This document shows, piece after piece, positions 1 through 9,876 of a DNA stretch of 64,000 bases. The DNA is from Macrophomina tecta (Eukaryota > Ascomycota > Dothideomycetes > Botryosphaeriales > Botryosphaeriaceae). A model generated the notes under the pieces. It ran no database searches. It was not told the origin of the DNA and saw nothing but the letters and a program-made list of their open reading frames with translations. The translations under genes and the position numbers were made by a program. The first letter of the stretch is position 1. Each line of letters opens with the position of its first letter. The stretch is taken from assembly GCA_024180945.1 (NCBI GenBank), contig JAKSGN010000038.1, forward strand, positions 2,728,001 through 2,792,000. The letters are read 5' to 3'.

Positions 1-229
1 CCTGAGCACATCAACTTGCGGACATTAGTGCAATCGAGCATCCAGGACAGGCTAGAATGGAAGGATGCTCCACCCTTATGCCGGCGCACGTTTTATACTG
101 AATCCATACCGAATTTGGGGGGCAAACGTGGGAACCAATTCCGCTGTCTTGGAGTGTCTATTAATCTATCTTGTCTCCTCTTTCCCTCATTCCCTCTTCT
201 CCTTCGTCTATCATTCGGAAGTGAGCAGC
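1..229. other. 3' flank of the gamma-glutamyltransferase gene
   Basis: This is the edge of the window and lies beyond the stop codon of the minus-strand GGT gene. It probably holds that gene's 3' untranslated region. I see no further gene here. Confidence 0.4.
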
Positions 230-2120
230 CTACACAGCAAATCCACCAGAGTTCTTCTGCCTAGGCTCTCCAGCAGCCTCGAAAGTTCCGTTGCCCAAGA
301 GCCTCAGAGCCTGCGCAGTGCTCTGTCCCGGTGCAACCCAAGTGACGTTGTGCCCACGCTCCTTCATGAATGCGACCGTGGAGTTATCGTATGCGTACTC
401 GAAGCTAACGTAGTAGGGAACGAGCTGATCATGCAGCCTGGGCTCAGCGAGAGCCTCAGGAGCGGTCATGCCCTCGTCCAGCATATGGTGGATGTTCTGA
501 ATGGTCGAGGTGATGATGCGAGATCCACCGGCCGCACCGACGGAGATGTAGAGCGTGCCATTAGGATACTCGATGATGACAGGAGATATGGACGAGAGCG
601 GGCGCTTGCCAGGGCGGATGTAGTTGGCCGGGCTGGGAATGTAGCCAAATGCATTAGACGAGCCAGGGATCGAGAAATCATTCATCTCGTCATTCATAAT
701 GACTCCAGTCTCAGGAACCATGAGCTGCGAACCGAAGAGCAAGTTGATGGTCGTGGTTAGGGAGATAGCCATCCCAGACTTATCGGCCGTAACTACGTGG
801 GAGGTTCCAGGAGTCTCAAGACTCTCGATTCCATCAGGGTTGTAGGCAGACACATTCTGCGTATGGAAATCGGAGATTTTGCTGCGAATAAGCGAAGTGG
901 TGTTCGCGCTGAGCATTTGCTTCTGGTACTCATCCATGCCCTCGACAAAGTCGGGATCGCCGAGCTCGGTTCTCTTTAAGCTTGTTAGTCGCATGGTTCT
1001 TGAATCGCTTAACAAACCTCACTCGGCCAGCAGTTTCTTGCACTCACCTCGCCATAAGCGAACCTAATAGCTTCATCAAGCCTGTGCGTCGTCAAGTTGA
1101 TGTTGGCTGGGTCACCAAAGTCTTCGTATCCCTCGACAATCTTCAGAGCGCTCAAAGCCACAACACCACCAGATGGCGCACCACCGCTAGTCAGCTTATA
1201 ACCTCTGTAGTTGATCGAAATCGTGTCCTGAATCCCAGCGGTGTAGTTCTTCAGGTCCTCCAGCGTCATGGTCCCGTTAGCCTTCTGCAGCGCAGCGATA
1301 GTCGCATTAGCAATCGCGCCAGTATAGAAAGCATCCGGCCCTTCATTCGCAATCACCTCTAAGGTGTCGGCATAGCGCTTGCGCGTAATCGTCTCATTAA
1401 GCTTGACACGGTAGCCGTGGGGTGCGAAATCAATAGCCCAGGTAGGGTCGTTGACGAGGAAGTTGTCCTGGCCGGCGGTTGCCGAGTCCATGTACTTGAC
1501 GAGGTCCTCGGTAACACGAAAACCGTATCTGGCAACCTTCACAGCAGGCATGACCAGGTCCTTCCAGGGCAGTTTACCGTAATGCTTGTGGAGGTATTCG
1601 AGACCGCGCAGCTCACCAGGAACACCACTGTTTACGCATATTAATTTTCTTGTCTTTGTGGAGCCTGGATACGAGAAAACCTACCTCGCTAGGCCGCCGT
1701 AGATGGACAAGTCCGTATCGTTGTTGTACATGTCCTCGAATGCAGCCGCGGGTGCAGTCTCACGGAAGTCGATGAACTCATAGCTTCCGTTGGAGCCCCT
1801 GACCGTCATGAAGCCGCCGCCGCCGATACCTGAGCGCCGGTGAGTAAATGCGCAAAGGCAATATTTCACAGCTGGCAAAACTGACCCGAGTGGTACATGC
1901 CAATGACGCCGACGCAGAGCGTGGTACCAACGAGGGCGTCAGCGGCACTGCCGCCAGCCTTGAGCAGGTCAATGCCGATGGTGCTGCATACCGAGCTCTC
2001 GGAAGCAACAGCGCCAAGTCGCGGCTCAGTCGACTGGGGATAAGCAAGGACGGACTGGGACGAGAGCAGGCTCGTGAAGAGCCCTGCCAGCGAGGGCATG
2101 AGGAGCTTCTTGGACGACAT
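230..2120 (-). CDS. Gamma-glutamyltransferase (gamma-glutamyl transpeptidase), 4 exons
   Basis: This is an Ntn-hydrolase that cleaves the gamma-glutamyl bond of glutathione and its conjugates; family members are secreted or vacuolar and self-process into two subunits. Exons (high to low) are 2120-1886, 1829-1685, 1627-1048 and 973-230. The introns are 56, 57 and 74 nt and have GTCAGT, GTAGGT and GTGAGT donors. The joined frame gives 567 residues, the usual family length. Residues 1-26 form a signal peptide or anchor ending near SVLA. The large-subunit GIGGGGFM motif is rebuilt exactly across intron 1. The autoprocessing nucleophile is Thr377 in PGTSHVV, and a small-subunit GAAGGSRI loop is present. 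I chose the MSSKK start because it immediately precedes the hydrophobic leader. Nothing looks broken. Confidence 0.93.
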
Positions 2121-4693
2121 GTTAGGCGGCTGGCTCAGACGGCGGAGATGTTGAGGCTGGGCCGATCTTACAGGCGCAAGCTGCAGGAGCGGCAGCGAGG
2201 CTGAGGCAGGCAATATTATATGTTTCCCGCTTGTTTAGGCGACGCGTAGGCGTGCGGAGCTCCGAGCGGCGCACACGGACGCGGGAGGCATGGTGAGAGA
2301 CTGGGAGCCGCCGGGGGCATGGAGTCAGTGAAATGAGGGATCGGCCGTATGCCGGACGTTTGTCAGTTGTCAGTCTCGCGGACGGTTGACTGAAGGCTCG
2401 TGGACACAAGACCTCTCCCCGGATTGGGCACTCGGGGCTGATAGCTTATCAACCCGCCCAACCCGCCGAGATCGGTCGCCGGCTGCCGCGTGCTCAGGCA
2501 TCCCGCCCACCAACGAGACATCCCACTATTACACACTGCCTGCGGCCCCGGATAAGCCTCCTCACCCACCTTCCTGTTGCGCTGCCATTGCGCCATGCTG
2601 CTCCGACCGACGCCGCGCACTTATGTAGGAACGGTCCGCCGCCGTCTGCCACTGACCCTGCAACTCCAGCTCTGCAAAGCCAGGCACGCCGTCCTTCGCC
2701 CAGCCATTCCCAAGGTGCCTAAGGCCCCGCCCAGCTGCCGGACCTGGTTGGACTCCAGAGCACATGAGGTTTTCATTATGAAGAGAAAATGCATTGCACC
2801 ATCACCAGCCGGATGCCGCAATCTACTGTCGACTCGCGTCGGCAGTCACCGACCCGCTAAATTGACACGGGCCCCCTTCTCTATCCGCTCCCCATCCATC
2901 TCTTGGCTATCTCCGAGCCTTGGGCGTGAAGCTGCACCGGATATCAAGAGAGCTTGAGAGCGCACGCTTCTGCGAGCTTCTCCACCAAATCAATGGCCGC
3001 GCCGGCGGCGGTGGCGGCGGACTGGACCTTCGGTGGCTAGCCTTACCTATAGCGGTGTTTAATAGCGTCGGCGCGAACCACCAGGAAGAAGCCAAGGATC
3101 GCGGCTTCTGTCAGCTTGTCCTCTCTATCCTCATCGCCTGACCGTTTCCGTCGGGCCCCCTTTTTCCGGCCAATCAGTCAGCTCTCTGAACGTTTGCGCG
3201 AAGTTACACAAAAACCCAAAAACTCCAGACGTTCGAAGTTAGGCGGAAAATGTCTCCACACTGTCCGCACGTTCACCTCATTCAGACCACCTACTTACCT
3301 ACAGGCTTTGTCCAGCTACGCCCTAATCCGATCTTCCGCCTGGTAGCACAGAATTCCATTCCCTGAGACGTTCAACGCAAGACTTAGTGCTCTCAGCAAC
3401 TCTTGAAGACGAAAGAGAAAGAAAGGGCGAGGAACAGTGGGAACTAACAGTCGCTTGAGTACCTCGGGCCCCTTAAGGACAAGATTCCGAAGCTCGGGTC
3501 CCGGAAGGGACCCCCCCAACAGAAGGACGAATAGTAAAGTACAAAGCGTGAGCTATTACTTCCACTCAGCCACTACCGCCGCACTATCTCCCCAATCCAG
3601 AACGCATTCCAAGATCTCTCTCAGATCTCTCTTCTTGCGACGTCCTAAGCCGGACTTAGTGTTTTGCGTGGGGGAAGAGAGATCAGCTCGAGCGGATCCG
3701 GGACACCGTGGTTTAGAGAGGAGAAAAATAGTTGCCTGGCAACCCTGCCTGTGACCAACCAAGCCACACGTCTTCCTGCAGTTTCGCACGCGTGACGATA
3801 AAAGACAAGGGTGGCGCGACGTTTGAAGGTCGACTTAGCGTCTCATGCTTATCGTCTACATCCACTGTGGTTGGAGCAGAGGCGCTGGAGAGGGAGACTC
3901 CGACTTCACCGGTGGAGCTCGCGCCCTGGCACACCACTGCCCTTGGTCTCCCGTGTTAGTTAGGGTTACACGAAAATCCTGAATCTTCAGGTGTTCGAAG
4001 CTCTACTTAGTGCGCTACGCTGCCAGGTGGAGTATAGTAGTCTTTGTGGGTTTACACTGGCCGCTAAATCTATCGGAGTTGGCTGCTTTTTCGTTTTTCT
4101 GCATGGCCAGGTTGTTACGTAGCCCAGCGCCAGGGGCGAACCTCGCCCAGCAAACTTCGACCTTCCATCTTCCCCCCAGCGGTTCTGTTGAACGCCAAAA
4201 TGGCGCTTCTCCCAAGATGGTTTATTGATCGCGGTTAACAAAGCGAGTAATGACGGAGAGCATTAAAATCTTAACATAGCGAAAGGTCTTGGGCAGGCTT
4301 GTTGCCCCACAGCATTCTGGACCCTTTTTTTTGAGTAAAAGTCTAGGTTTGCGAAGGTTCTATATTGGATGCATGAGAGGAGGATGACACCCCGGATGGA
4401 TACAAGAAGATGCGCGTGTATCCGCAGCTAGCCTTCGGTGTGCATTCATCAGGTTTTCTTGTGTATTCGCATTATTGGCGCATTGATTTTATAAGCTGAC
4501 TACACCAGCGCATGATTTATGTTGCATGGGGAGTGTATCCTTTCAGGTTTTGGCGCATGACTATACTGATCATAAGACTCCTCCTCAAACCAGCCTCCCA
4601 ATTACATAAGGCAGTCACCTCAAGAGGTTCCTTCCCGAAGTGCCCACGCACTATTTCAGATAACTTTTTTTTTGATCCCTCGGCCTCTTTGCC
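2121..4693. other. Long intergenic spacer with degenerate repeats
   Basis: This 2.6-kb stretch separates the GGT start from the Sad1 stop, so its left part should hold the GGT promoter and 5' leader. The ORFs inside are short, lack fungal codon bias and match no family I know. A CCAAT box is visible near 3168. A set of short, equally built repeats lies at 3228-4012 and is listed separately. Confidence 0.6.
3228..4012 (+). repeat. Dispersed motif array, GACGT-N10-ACTTAGYG
   Basis: Four copies of a bipartite motif share the same internal spacing: 3367-3389, 3639-3661, 3818-3840 and 3990-4012. The last copy has GGTGT in place of GACGT. A fifth partial copy at 3228-3242 keeps GACGTTCGAAG but lacks the right half. 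Start-to-start distances are 139, 272, 179 and 172 nt. The 3228 and 3990 copies also share upstream similarity (GTTACAC, then an A-rich stretch, then a CAG-like triplet). The function is unknown: it may be a mobile-element relic or a binding-site array. Confidence 0.55.
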
Positions 4694-6370
4694 CTAAGCC
4701 TTCTCCTTTCTTTTCTTAGGCTCTCTTCTCTTCTCCCAAACTTGCACGTAGCTCTCCTTTGTGAACAGCGTCTCGGCGCGCGCCATCTCAACAAACAGAT
4801 CCTGCACCTCCAACCACTCGTCGCGGCTCTTGTCCCTGAGATGCACTCGCCACACCTTCTTCTCCGACTCGCCCTCGACACTATCATCTCGGATGCGGAC
4901 GGCCTCGTGCGTGATGTTTGCAACAAGGTCGTACCAAATGGGCTCACCCGGTGAGTGGATCGTAGGATTAGGCTCAACGTATGGGCTCATGTCCAAGCTC
5001 CGGGTAGGGAAAGTGACGATGGTAGGGTTGCGCTCAGACACAAATTTGTTCTTGCTGAAGCGCTTGATGTGGAAGAGGAGGTAAGGTGGTAGCGGGTGGA
5101 GTAGGCGGTAACGCTTTCTGTAATTTAGGTGCTCTTGCGCGGACACTCCGTCGTACTTGGTAAGTATCCGTGTCAGCGGCACCTGTGGAATGATGTTCTT
5201 CTCCAGTTCATCCTGAAAGACTGGTCGTGGCGGAAGATCCAGCGTCAGGATCATGAAGTGCGTTTTTTCAGACTGCACGTCGGAGTCCTCGAAACGCAGG
5301 CGATCAGCAGCATCGGCACGTGCGGTGATTAGTTGGGATTCAATTTTTAGACTCCCTTGGAAGACACGCTGGACGATGCTGGAGCCAGGCTTACTTTTAC
5401 TGCCGCCGAGAGAAAGGTGCAGATTGTTGAGGAACCATTGAAGAAAGTCAACAGGGTCTGACTGTTCGGTCAGGGTGAAACGCTTTGACGAACGCAAAGC
5501 AATTTCCTGGAGAAGCTCGTGTGGCGAGACGTGTGATTTGAATGCGCGGGGGTTCCATATTTTACGCACGAGGGTGCTAAAGCGTTGTGCAAGCTGAGGT
5601 CGGGAGGAGAGATCCTCCAACATGAAGAAGTTGCGAAGAGGTGTGACGTGGGCTAATGCGTGTATGGCGACATTGAAGTAGTCGTTTGCTTTGATGTTGT
5701 TCATGCCGACAAAACCGGGTATATACTTGCGGCCTACGAGATCCCAGGCGGTCTTCTGTTCCTTATCGAGCTTCATGACCTCCTCCTTTGAGTATTTGGG
5801 GTCTGCCACGAACTTGATATCCTCGAGGGACTTGCTCTTTACCTCATAGCCCTCTGGGAGGACATAGACCTTCTTAGTCTCCAGATTGATATATACGTGG
5901 TGCCCCTCGTCCAACGCATGGAAGTATGCTTGCGATTTAGGGCCTCGGCCCTGGTAGTACTTTCCGCATACAAGGCATGCGTATACGTTGATGTTGGAGA
6001 GTGTGACTGAGCACAGCTTTTCGAAATCGAAATCCAAGACTTTACGGTCAATTGTGTCCAAATAGAGGTCGTTGTAGCCCTCCGTCGGGGCTTCCTGTCG
6101 CTTGGGAACTGACACCATGGGCTCGTCTTCGTCATCTATTGCGCCCGCTTCATCCAGTTCCCCGTGCACCTCTTCTGCAGCATCCTCAATGCCGGGATTT
6201 TGCTCATCTTCGGATCTGGAAGATATGAGGTGGCCGTTCTGGCGGATGGGTAAGCCATTGGTGGGAGCTGCCTCGCTCTCGTCACCAAGCTCTTCGGTGC
6301 GGGCTCGTTTGGCGGCGGGGGAGTCGACGGGGACTGTATCATCGAGGGAATCGGCCTGACGCTTAGACAT
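4694..6370 (-). CDS. Sad1/USP39-type splicing factor (inactive ubiquitin-hydrolase fold)
   Basis: This is a U4/U6.U5 tri-snRNP assembly factor of the nucleus. It is intronless and gives 558 residues from the start at 6370. An in-frame ATG at 6481 would add 37 residues, but MSKRQ with its acidic, low-complexity N-terminus is the more likely start. A UBP-type zinc finger begins near Cys131/Cys134 (YACLVCGKYYQGRG), followed by the HALDEGHHVYINL segment. The USP-like domain runs from about 205 to the end. Where true deubiquitinases have NTC with the catalytic Cys, this protein reads NDYF (about residue 228), the hallmark of the catalytically dead USP39/Sad1 group. The C-terminus is lysine-rich. 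It is head to head with CCT2, 250 bp between starts. Confidence 0.92.
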   Translation of the reverse strand: MSKRQADSLDDTVPVDSPAAKRARTEELGDESEAAPTNGLPIRQNGHLISSRSEDEQNPGIEDAAEEVHGELDEAGAIDDEDEPMVSVPKRQEAPTEGYNDLYLDTIDRKVLDFDFEKLCSVTLSNINVYACLVCGKYYQGRGPKSQAYFHALDEGHHVYINLETKKVYVLPEGYEVKSKSLEDIKFVADPKYSKEEVMKLDKEQKTAWDLVGRKYIPGFVGMNNIKANDYFNVAIHALAHVTPLRNFFMLEDLSSRPQLAQRFSTLVRKIWNPRAFKSHVSPHELLQEIALRSSKRFTLTEQSDPVDFLQWFLNNLHLSLGGSKSKPGSSIVQRVFQGSLKIESQLITARADAADRLRFEDSDVQSEKTHFMILTLDLPPRPVFQDELEKNIIPQVPLTRILTKYDGVSAQEHLNYRKRYRLLHPLPPYLLFHIKRFSKNKFVSERNPTIVTFPTRSLDMSPYVEPNPTIHSPGEPIWYDLVANITHEAVRIRDDSVEGESEKKVWRVHLRDKSRDEWLEVQDLFVEMARAETLFTKESYVQVWEKRREPKKRKEKA

Positions 6371-6620
6371 GTTGACAGGAAAATGTCGTGACTTTCTGGG
6401 GGCGAGGGTGGTGGACTGCGCGCGAGGGCCTGCGTCGCGGGTCTCGCATGTTCCAAAGCTCGCCGCGGGAGTCGGCGCCAAGACGTTGCCGCTGCCCTAC
6501 CCGCAGATTTCACGTCGACCAACGCGTCGGGGTCCTCTTTGGAAGCAACACCAGAAGCGCACCCGGCCCACTCCACTTACCCCTGCGAGTAGCCGTCTGC
6601 CTCCCTCACACCCTTCACGA

Positions 6621-8381
6621 TGGTTTGTGCTATCATTTACGTGTTCTCTTACAGCTTAGACTGACGCGCCCCTTAGTCCTACCAAAACCCCACGCAGATC
6701 TTCGCGGAAGACGTGCAGGAGGAGAGGGGTGAGAATGCCCGTCTCTCCGCCTTCGTAGGCGCCATCGCTGTGGGCGATCTGGTGAAGAGCACCTTAGGCC
6801 CCAAGGGTATGGACAAGATATTACAATCTGCGTGTGTACTTCCATCTGCTGCCTAGGGAGCTCGAACTAACTGCTGCCCCTCAGTTCCACCGGCGAGATT
6901 ATGGTCACCAACGACGGCGCCACGATCCTCAAGTCTATTGCCCTCGACAATGCCGCTGCGAAGGTTCTTGTCAACATTTCCAAGGTCCAGGATGACGAGG
7001 TCGGCGACGGCACCACGTCGGTGGCCGTCCTGGCTGCGGAGCTGCTGCGTGAGGCGGAACACCTGGTCAACCAGAAGATCCACCCGCAGACCATCATCGA
7101 GGGATACCGGATAGCAAGTCGGGCTGCCCTCGAGGCATTGGAGAAGACTGCGGTGAACAACAGCAACGATGCTCAGGCTTTCCGGAAAGACCTCATTGCC
7201 ATCGCCAGGACGACCCTGAGCTCCAAGGTGCTGAGCCAGGACCGGGATCAGTTCGCCGAGCTTGCTGTCGATGCTGTGCTCCGTCTGCAGGGCTCTAGCG
7301 ACCTCACACACATTCAAATCATTAAGAAGGCGGGTGGAAAGCTTAAAGACTCTTACCTCGAGGAGGGCTTCATCCTGGATAAGAAGTTCGGCGTGAACCA
7401 GCCCAAGAGGATCGAAAATGCCAAGATCCTGATCGCCAACACTGCCATGGACACGGATAAGATTAAGATCTTCGGCGCAAGAGTAAAAGTCGATGGCACT
7501 GGCAAGCTTGCTGACCTGGAGAAGGCTGAGCGTGAGAAGATGAAGGCGAAGGTCGAGAAGATCAAGGCTCACGGCATCAACTGCTTCGTCAACAGGCAGC
7601 TCATCTACAATTGGCCCGAGCAGCTTTTTGCGGACGCAGGTATTTGCTCCATTGAGCACGCGGATTTCGACGGCGTGGAGAGACTGGCGCTTGTCACTGG
7701 AGGTGAGATCACCTCGACCTTCGACCACCCCGAGAACGTCAAGCTGGGTCACTGCGACCTGATCGAAGAGGTCATCATCGGTGAAGATACCCTCATCAGG
7801 TTTTCTGGTGTAGCGGCTGGCAAGGCTTGTACCATCGTGTTGCGTGGTGCTACCGAGCAGCTCCTGGATGAGGCTGACCGGTCTCTCCATGATGCTCTCG
7901 CTGTCCTTTCCCAAACGATCAAGGAGCCCAGAACGACTCTCGGCGGTGGCTGCGCCGAGATGAACATGGCCAAGGCCGTCGAGCAGTCTTCCCAGAACGT
8001 GGCCGGCAAGAAGGCCCTTGCTGTTGAGGCTTTCGCCAAGGCCCTCAGACAACTCCCTACCATCCTCGCTGACAACGCCGGGTACGACTCCAGCGACCTG
8101 GTCGCCAGGCTAAGAAAGGCCGTCTACTCGGGCATGACGAGCTCTGGGCTCGATCTGCTGACTCCTGGTGGAGGTATTGCTGACATGAGGGAGCTCGGCG
8201 TCATTGAGAGCTACAAGCTCAAACGTGCGGTTGTTTCGTCGGCGAGTGAGGCCGCAGAGGTAAGTTCCGGGCCGACACCAAACCTTAAACTAAGCGTTCT
8301 CTATGACTGACACAATCGCAGCTGCTCCTGAGAGTCGACAACATCATTCGGAGTGCACCGAGGCAGAGGACCCGCATGTAG
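6621..8381 (+). CDS. CCT2: T-complex protein 1 subunit beta (CCT2), 4 exons
   Basis: This is the beta subunit of the cytosolic TRiC/CCT chaperonin, which folds actin and tubulin. Exons are 6621-6623, 6677-6831, 6885-8259 and 8322-8381, giving 530 residues, the normal length. The first coding exon is only the ATG; the intron starting GTTTGT then joins to SYQNPTQIF, matching the expected fungal N-terminus. Intron 2 falls inside the conserved LQSASTGE stretch and is restored exactly. Visible motifs are LGPKGMDK, the ATPase motif GDGTTSV and NDGATILK. The C-terminus ends [10 protein letters not shown] after a GTAAGT intron. It is divergent from Sad1. Confidence 0.95.
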
Positions 8382-9876
8382 AGAGGCACAGGGGGGCAGG
8401 TAATATAGGAGGCGTTGGGTTAAGCGCGCACAAAAGAGCAGTTGGAACGATGTATTAGTAGAAACCGCGGCAGCTCGAGGAACACAAAATGATCTAGTTT
8501 TGGCGTCCCAGGCCAGGCAGAGGTACAAAGCTCTGTGCCGCAGCTAAGGTGGAGGTGTTTGATGGAGACAGCTGCGCGCCGCACCGCGCCTCGCTAGATG
8601 CAGAAAATAGAAGCCGAAGTATACGAGCAAACCAACGCGAAGACCAACTGCAGGAGAATATGGGAGTAAACAGGAACTCGCCGCAACAATTCGTCAAACC
8701 GCGAGTCGCTTGCGGCGTACACTAGTGGCGGGCTTTGCTCCGGTGCATGTCAAGTCGAGGGAGGGTGCCGACAGGGCGGGCAATGTCAAGCTTTTACTCA
8801 TGCCAGGGCACCTTTCCTCCCTCGGCTGCTTGCCTTACATCACGCGCACACAGGGCTGAAGAAGTGGTTGGGAGAGAGAGCGAGGCGACATTTGATTGCT
8901 GGGGATTCTGAGGGTGCTGGGCCGTTTTCTTTATCCTTCAAACGGTGGCGTTTCGATGCGACCAACAGCGCACTGCGAGCGATCTTCAGCCCCGCGGGGA
9001 ACGCGTTCGTCTGAGCGTGGCGGGGGCCGCTCGTGCAGCAGAAGTCACTAACGGCTGCGGGCCCTTTCCCCCCCCTCCCCCCCTTTGCAGCAGCGTTGGT
9101 GGTGGCAAGGCATGTGCGCGCAGGCGTACCGCCGTCCGATTTATTATCTATTTTATTTTTCCCCGGGCCGGAGCAACGGCTGCAGGGCGGGCTGCGGGCC
9201 TCTCGCATTCTTGCTGCACGCCGCAAGGGCCTGGGGGCGACACGCAATGCGTAGGAGCTCTGCACGGTTCTGATACGCATACTTTTTTTTTCTGCGCGGT
9301 GCAAGGGCCGACGCATACGCCGTCGACGCAGCATCGAGCAAGCCTGAAACGGCGGCCCAGCCGGCCACCGCCTTGCCCAGCAGCCGCTGTGCTGCCGTCG
9401 AGGTTGGGCTGGCGCAAGGGATGATGCAGCCAGGCGGCGGGACTGGCAGACCAGTGTTGGGGGCAGCGCTGGGGATGGTAGAAACGGGCGGGCGTGGGAC
9501 GAGCGACGAGCGACGGCCGTGCGCATCAAGCCGACGGCGCCAGGCACGCAGCGGGCCGCCGTCGTGCTGTCGACTGGCTGGTGTTGTCGTGGGCTGACCC
9601 AGCCGAGCCAAGGTCTCTCCCTCGTCCGATGATTCGCGGCGGAAGGCGCAATCCCCTGCTCTAGCCCCAGTCTCCTCACGCTTCAGTGCGCTCGCCTTTC
9701 AGCTTGGCCCGCACCACACCTCCTCGGTGCTGACCCGCACCCGGCCTTGACCTTCTTTTACATTCTTCCACCAGCCTCGACCGCCCATCTTGCTCCCTCC
9801 ATCCCTTCTCATGCCTGCCTGCTCCACGCTTAAAGGCCTACGTCGGGCTGAGTCTTCCACCGTCTAAACCACCTCC
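8382..9876. other. CCT2 3' region and IRE1 promoter/leader
   Basis: This 1.5-kb GC-rich spacer lies between two plus-strand genes. The 280-codon minus-strand ORF at 8840-9679 is low complexity and looks like a GC-driven artefact. The last 150 bases before IRE1 are pyrimidine-rich, as in many fungal leaders, and contain a short upstream ORF listed separately. Confidence 0.5.
9811..9867 (+). promoter_or_regulatory. Upstream ORF (18 codons) directly before IRE1
   Basis: An ATG at 9811 opens an 18-codon frame that ends in TAA at 9867, nine bases before the IRE1 ATG at 9877. If the transcript starts upstream of 9811, ribosomes would meet this uORF first, so it could dampen IRE1 translation. The transcription start is not visible from sequence, so this is inference. 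Confidence 0.4.

Noticed and set aside
3951..3968. Telomere-like TTAGTTAGGGTTA
   Set aside because: Only one TTAGGG unit; no array.
6371..6481. 37-residue N-terminal extension of Sad1
   Set aside because: Upstream ATG is in frame but the MSKRQ start fits better and the extension eats into the short divergent promoter.
8840..9679. 279-codon minus-strand ORF between CCT2 and IRE1
   Set aside because: Low complexity, no domain, lies in the IRE1 upstream region.
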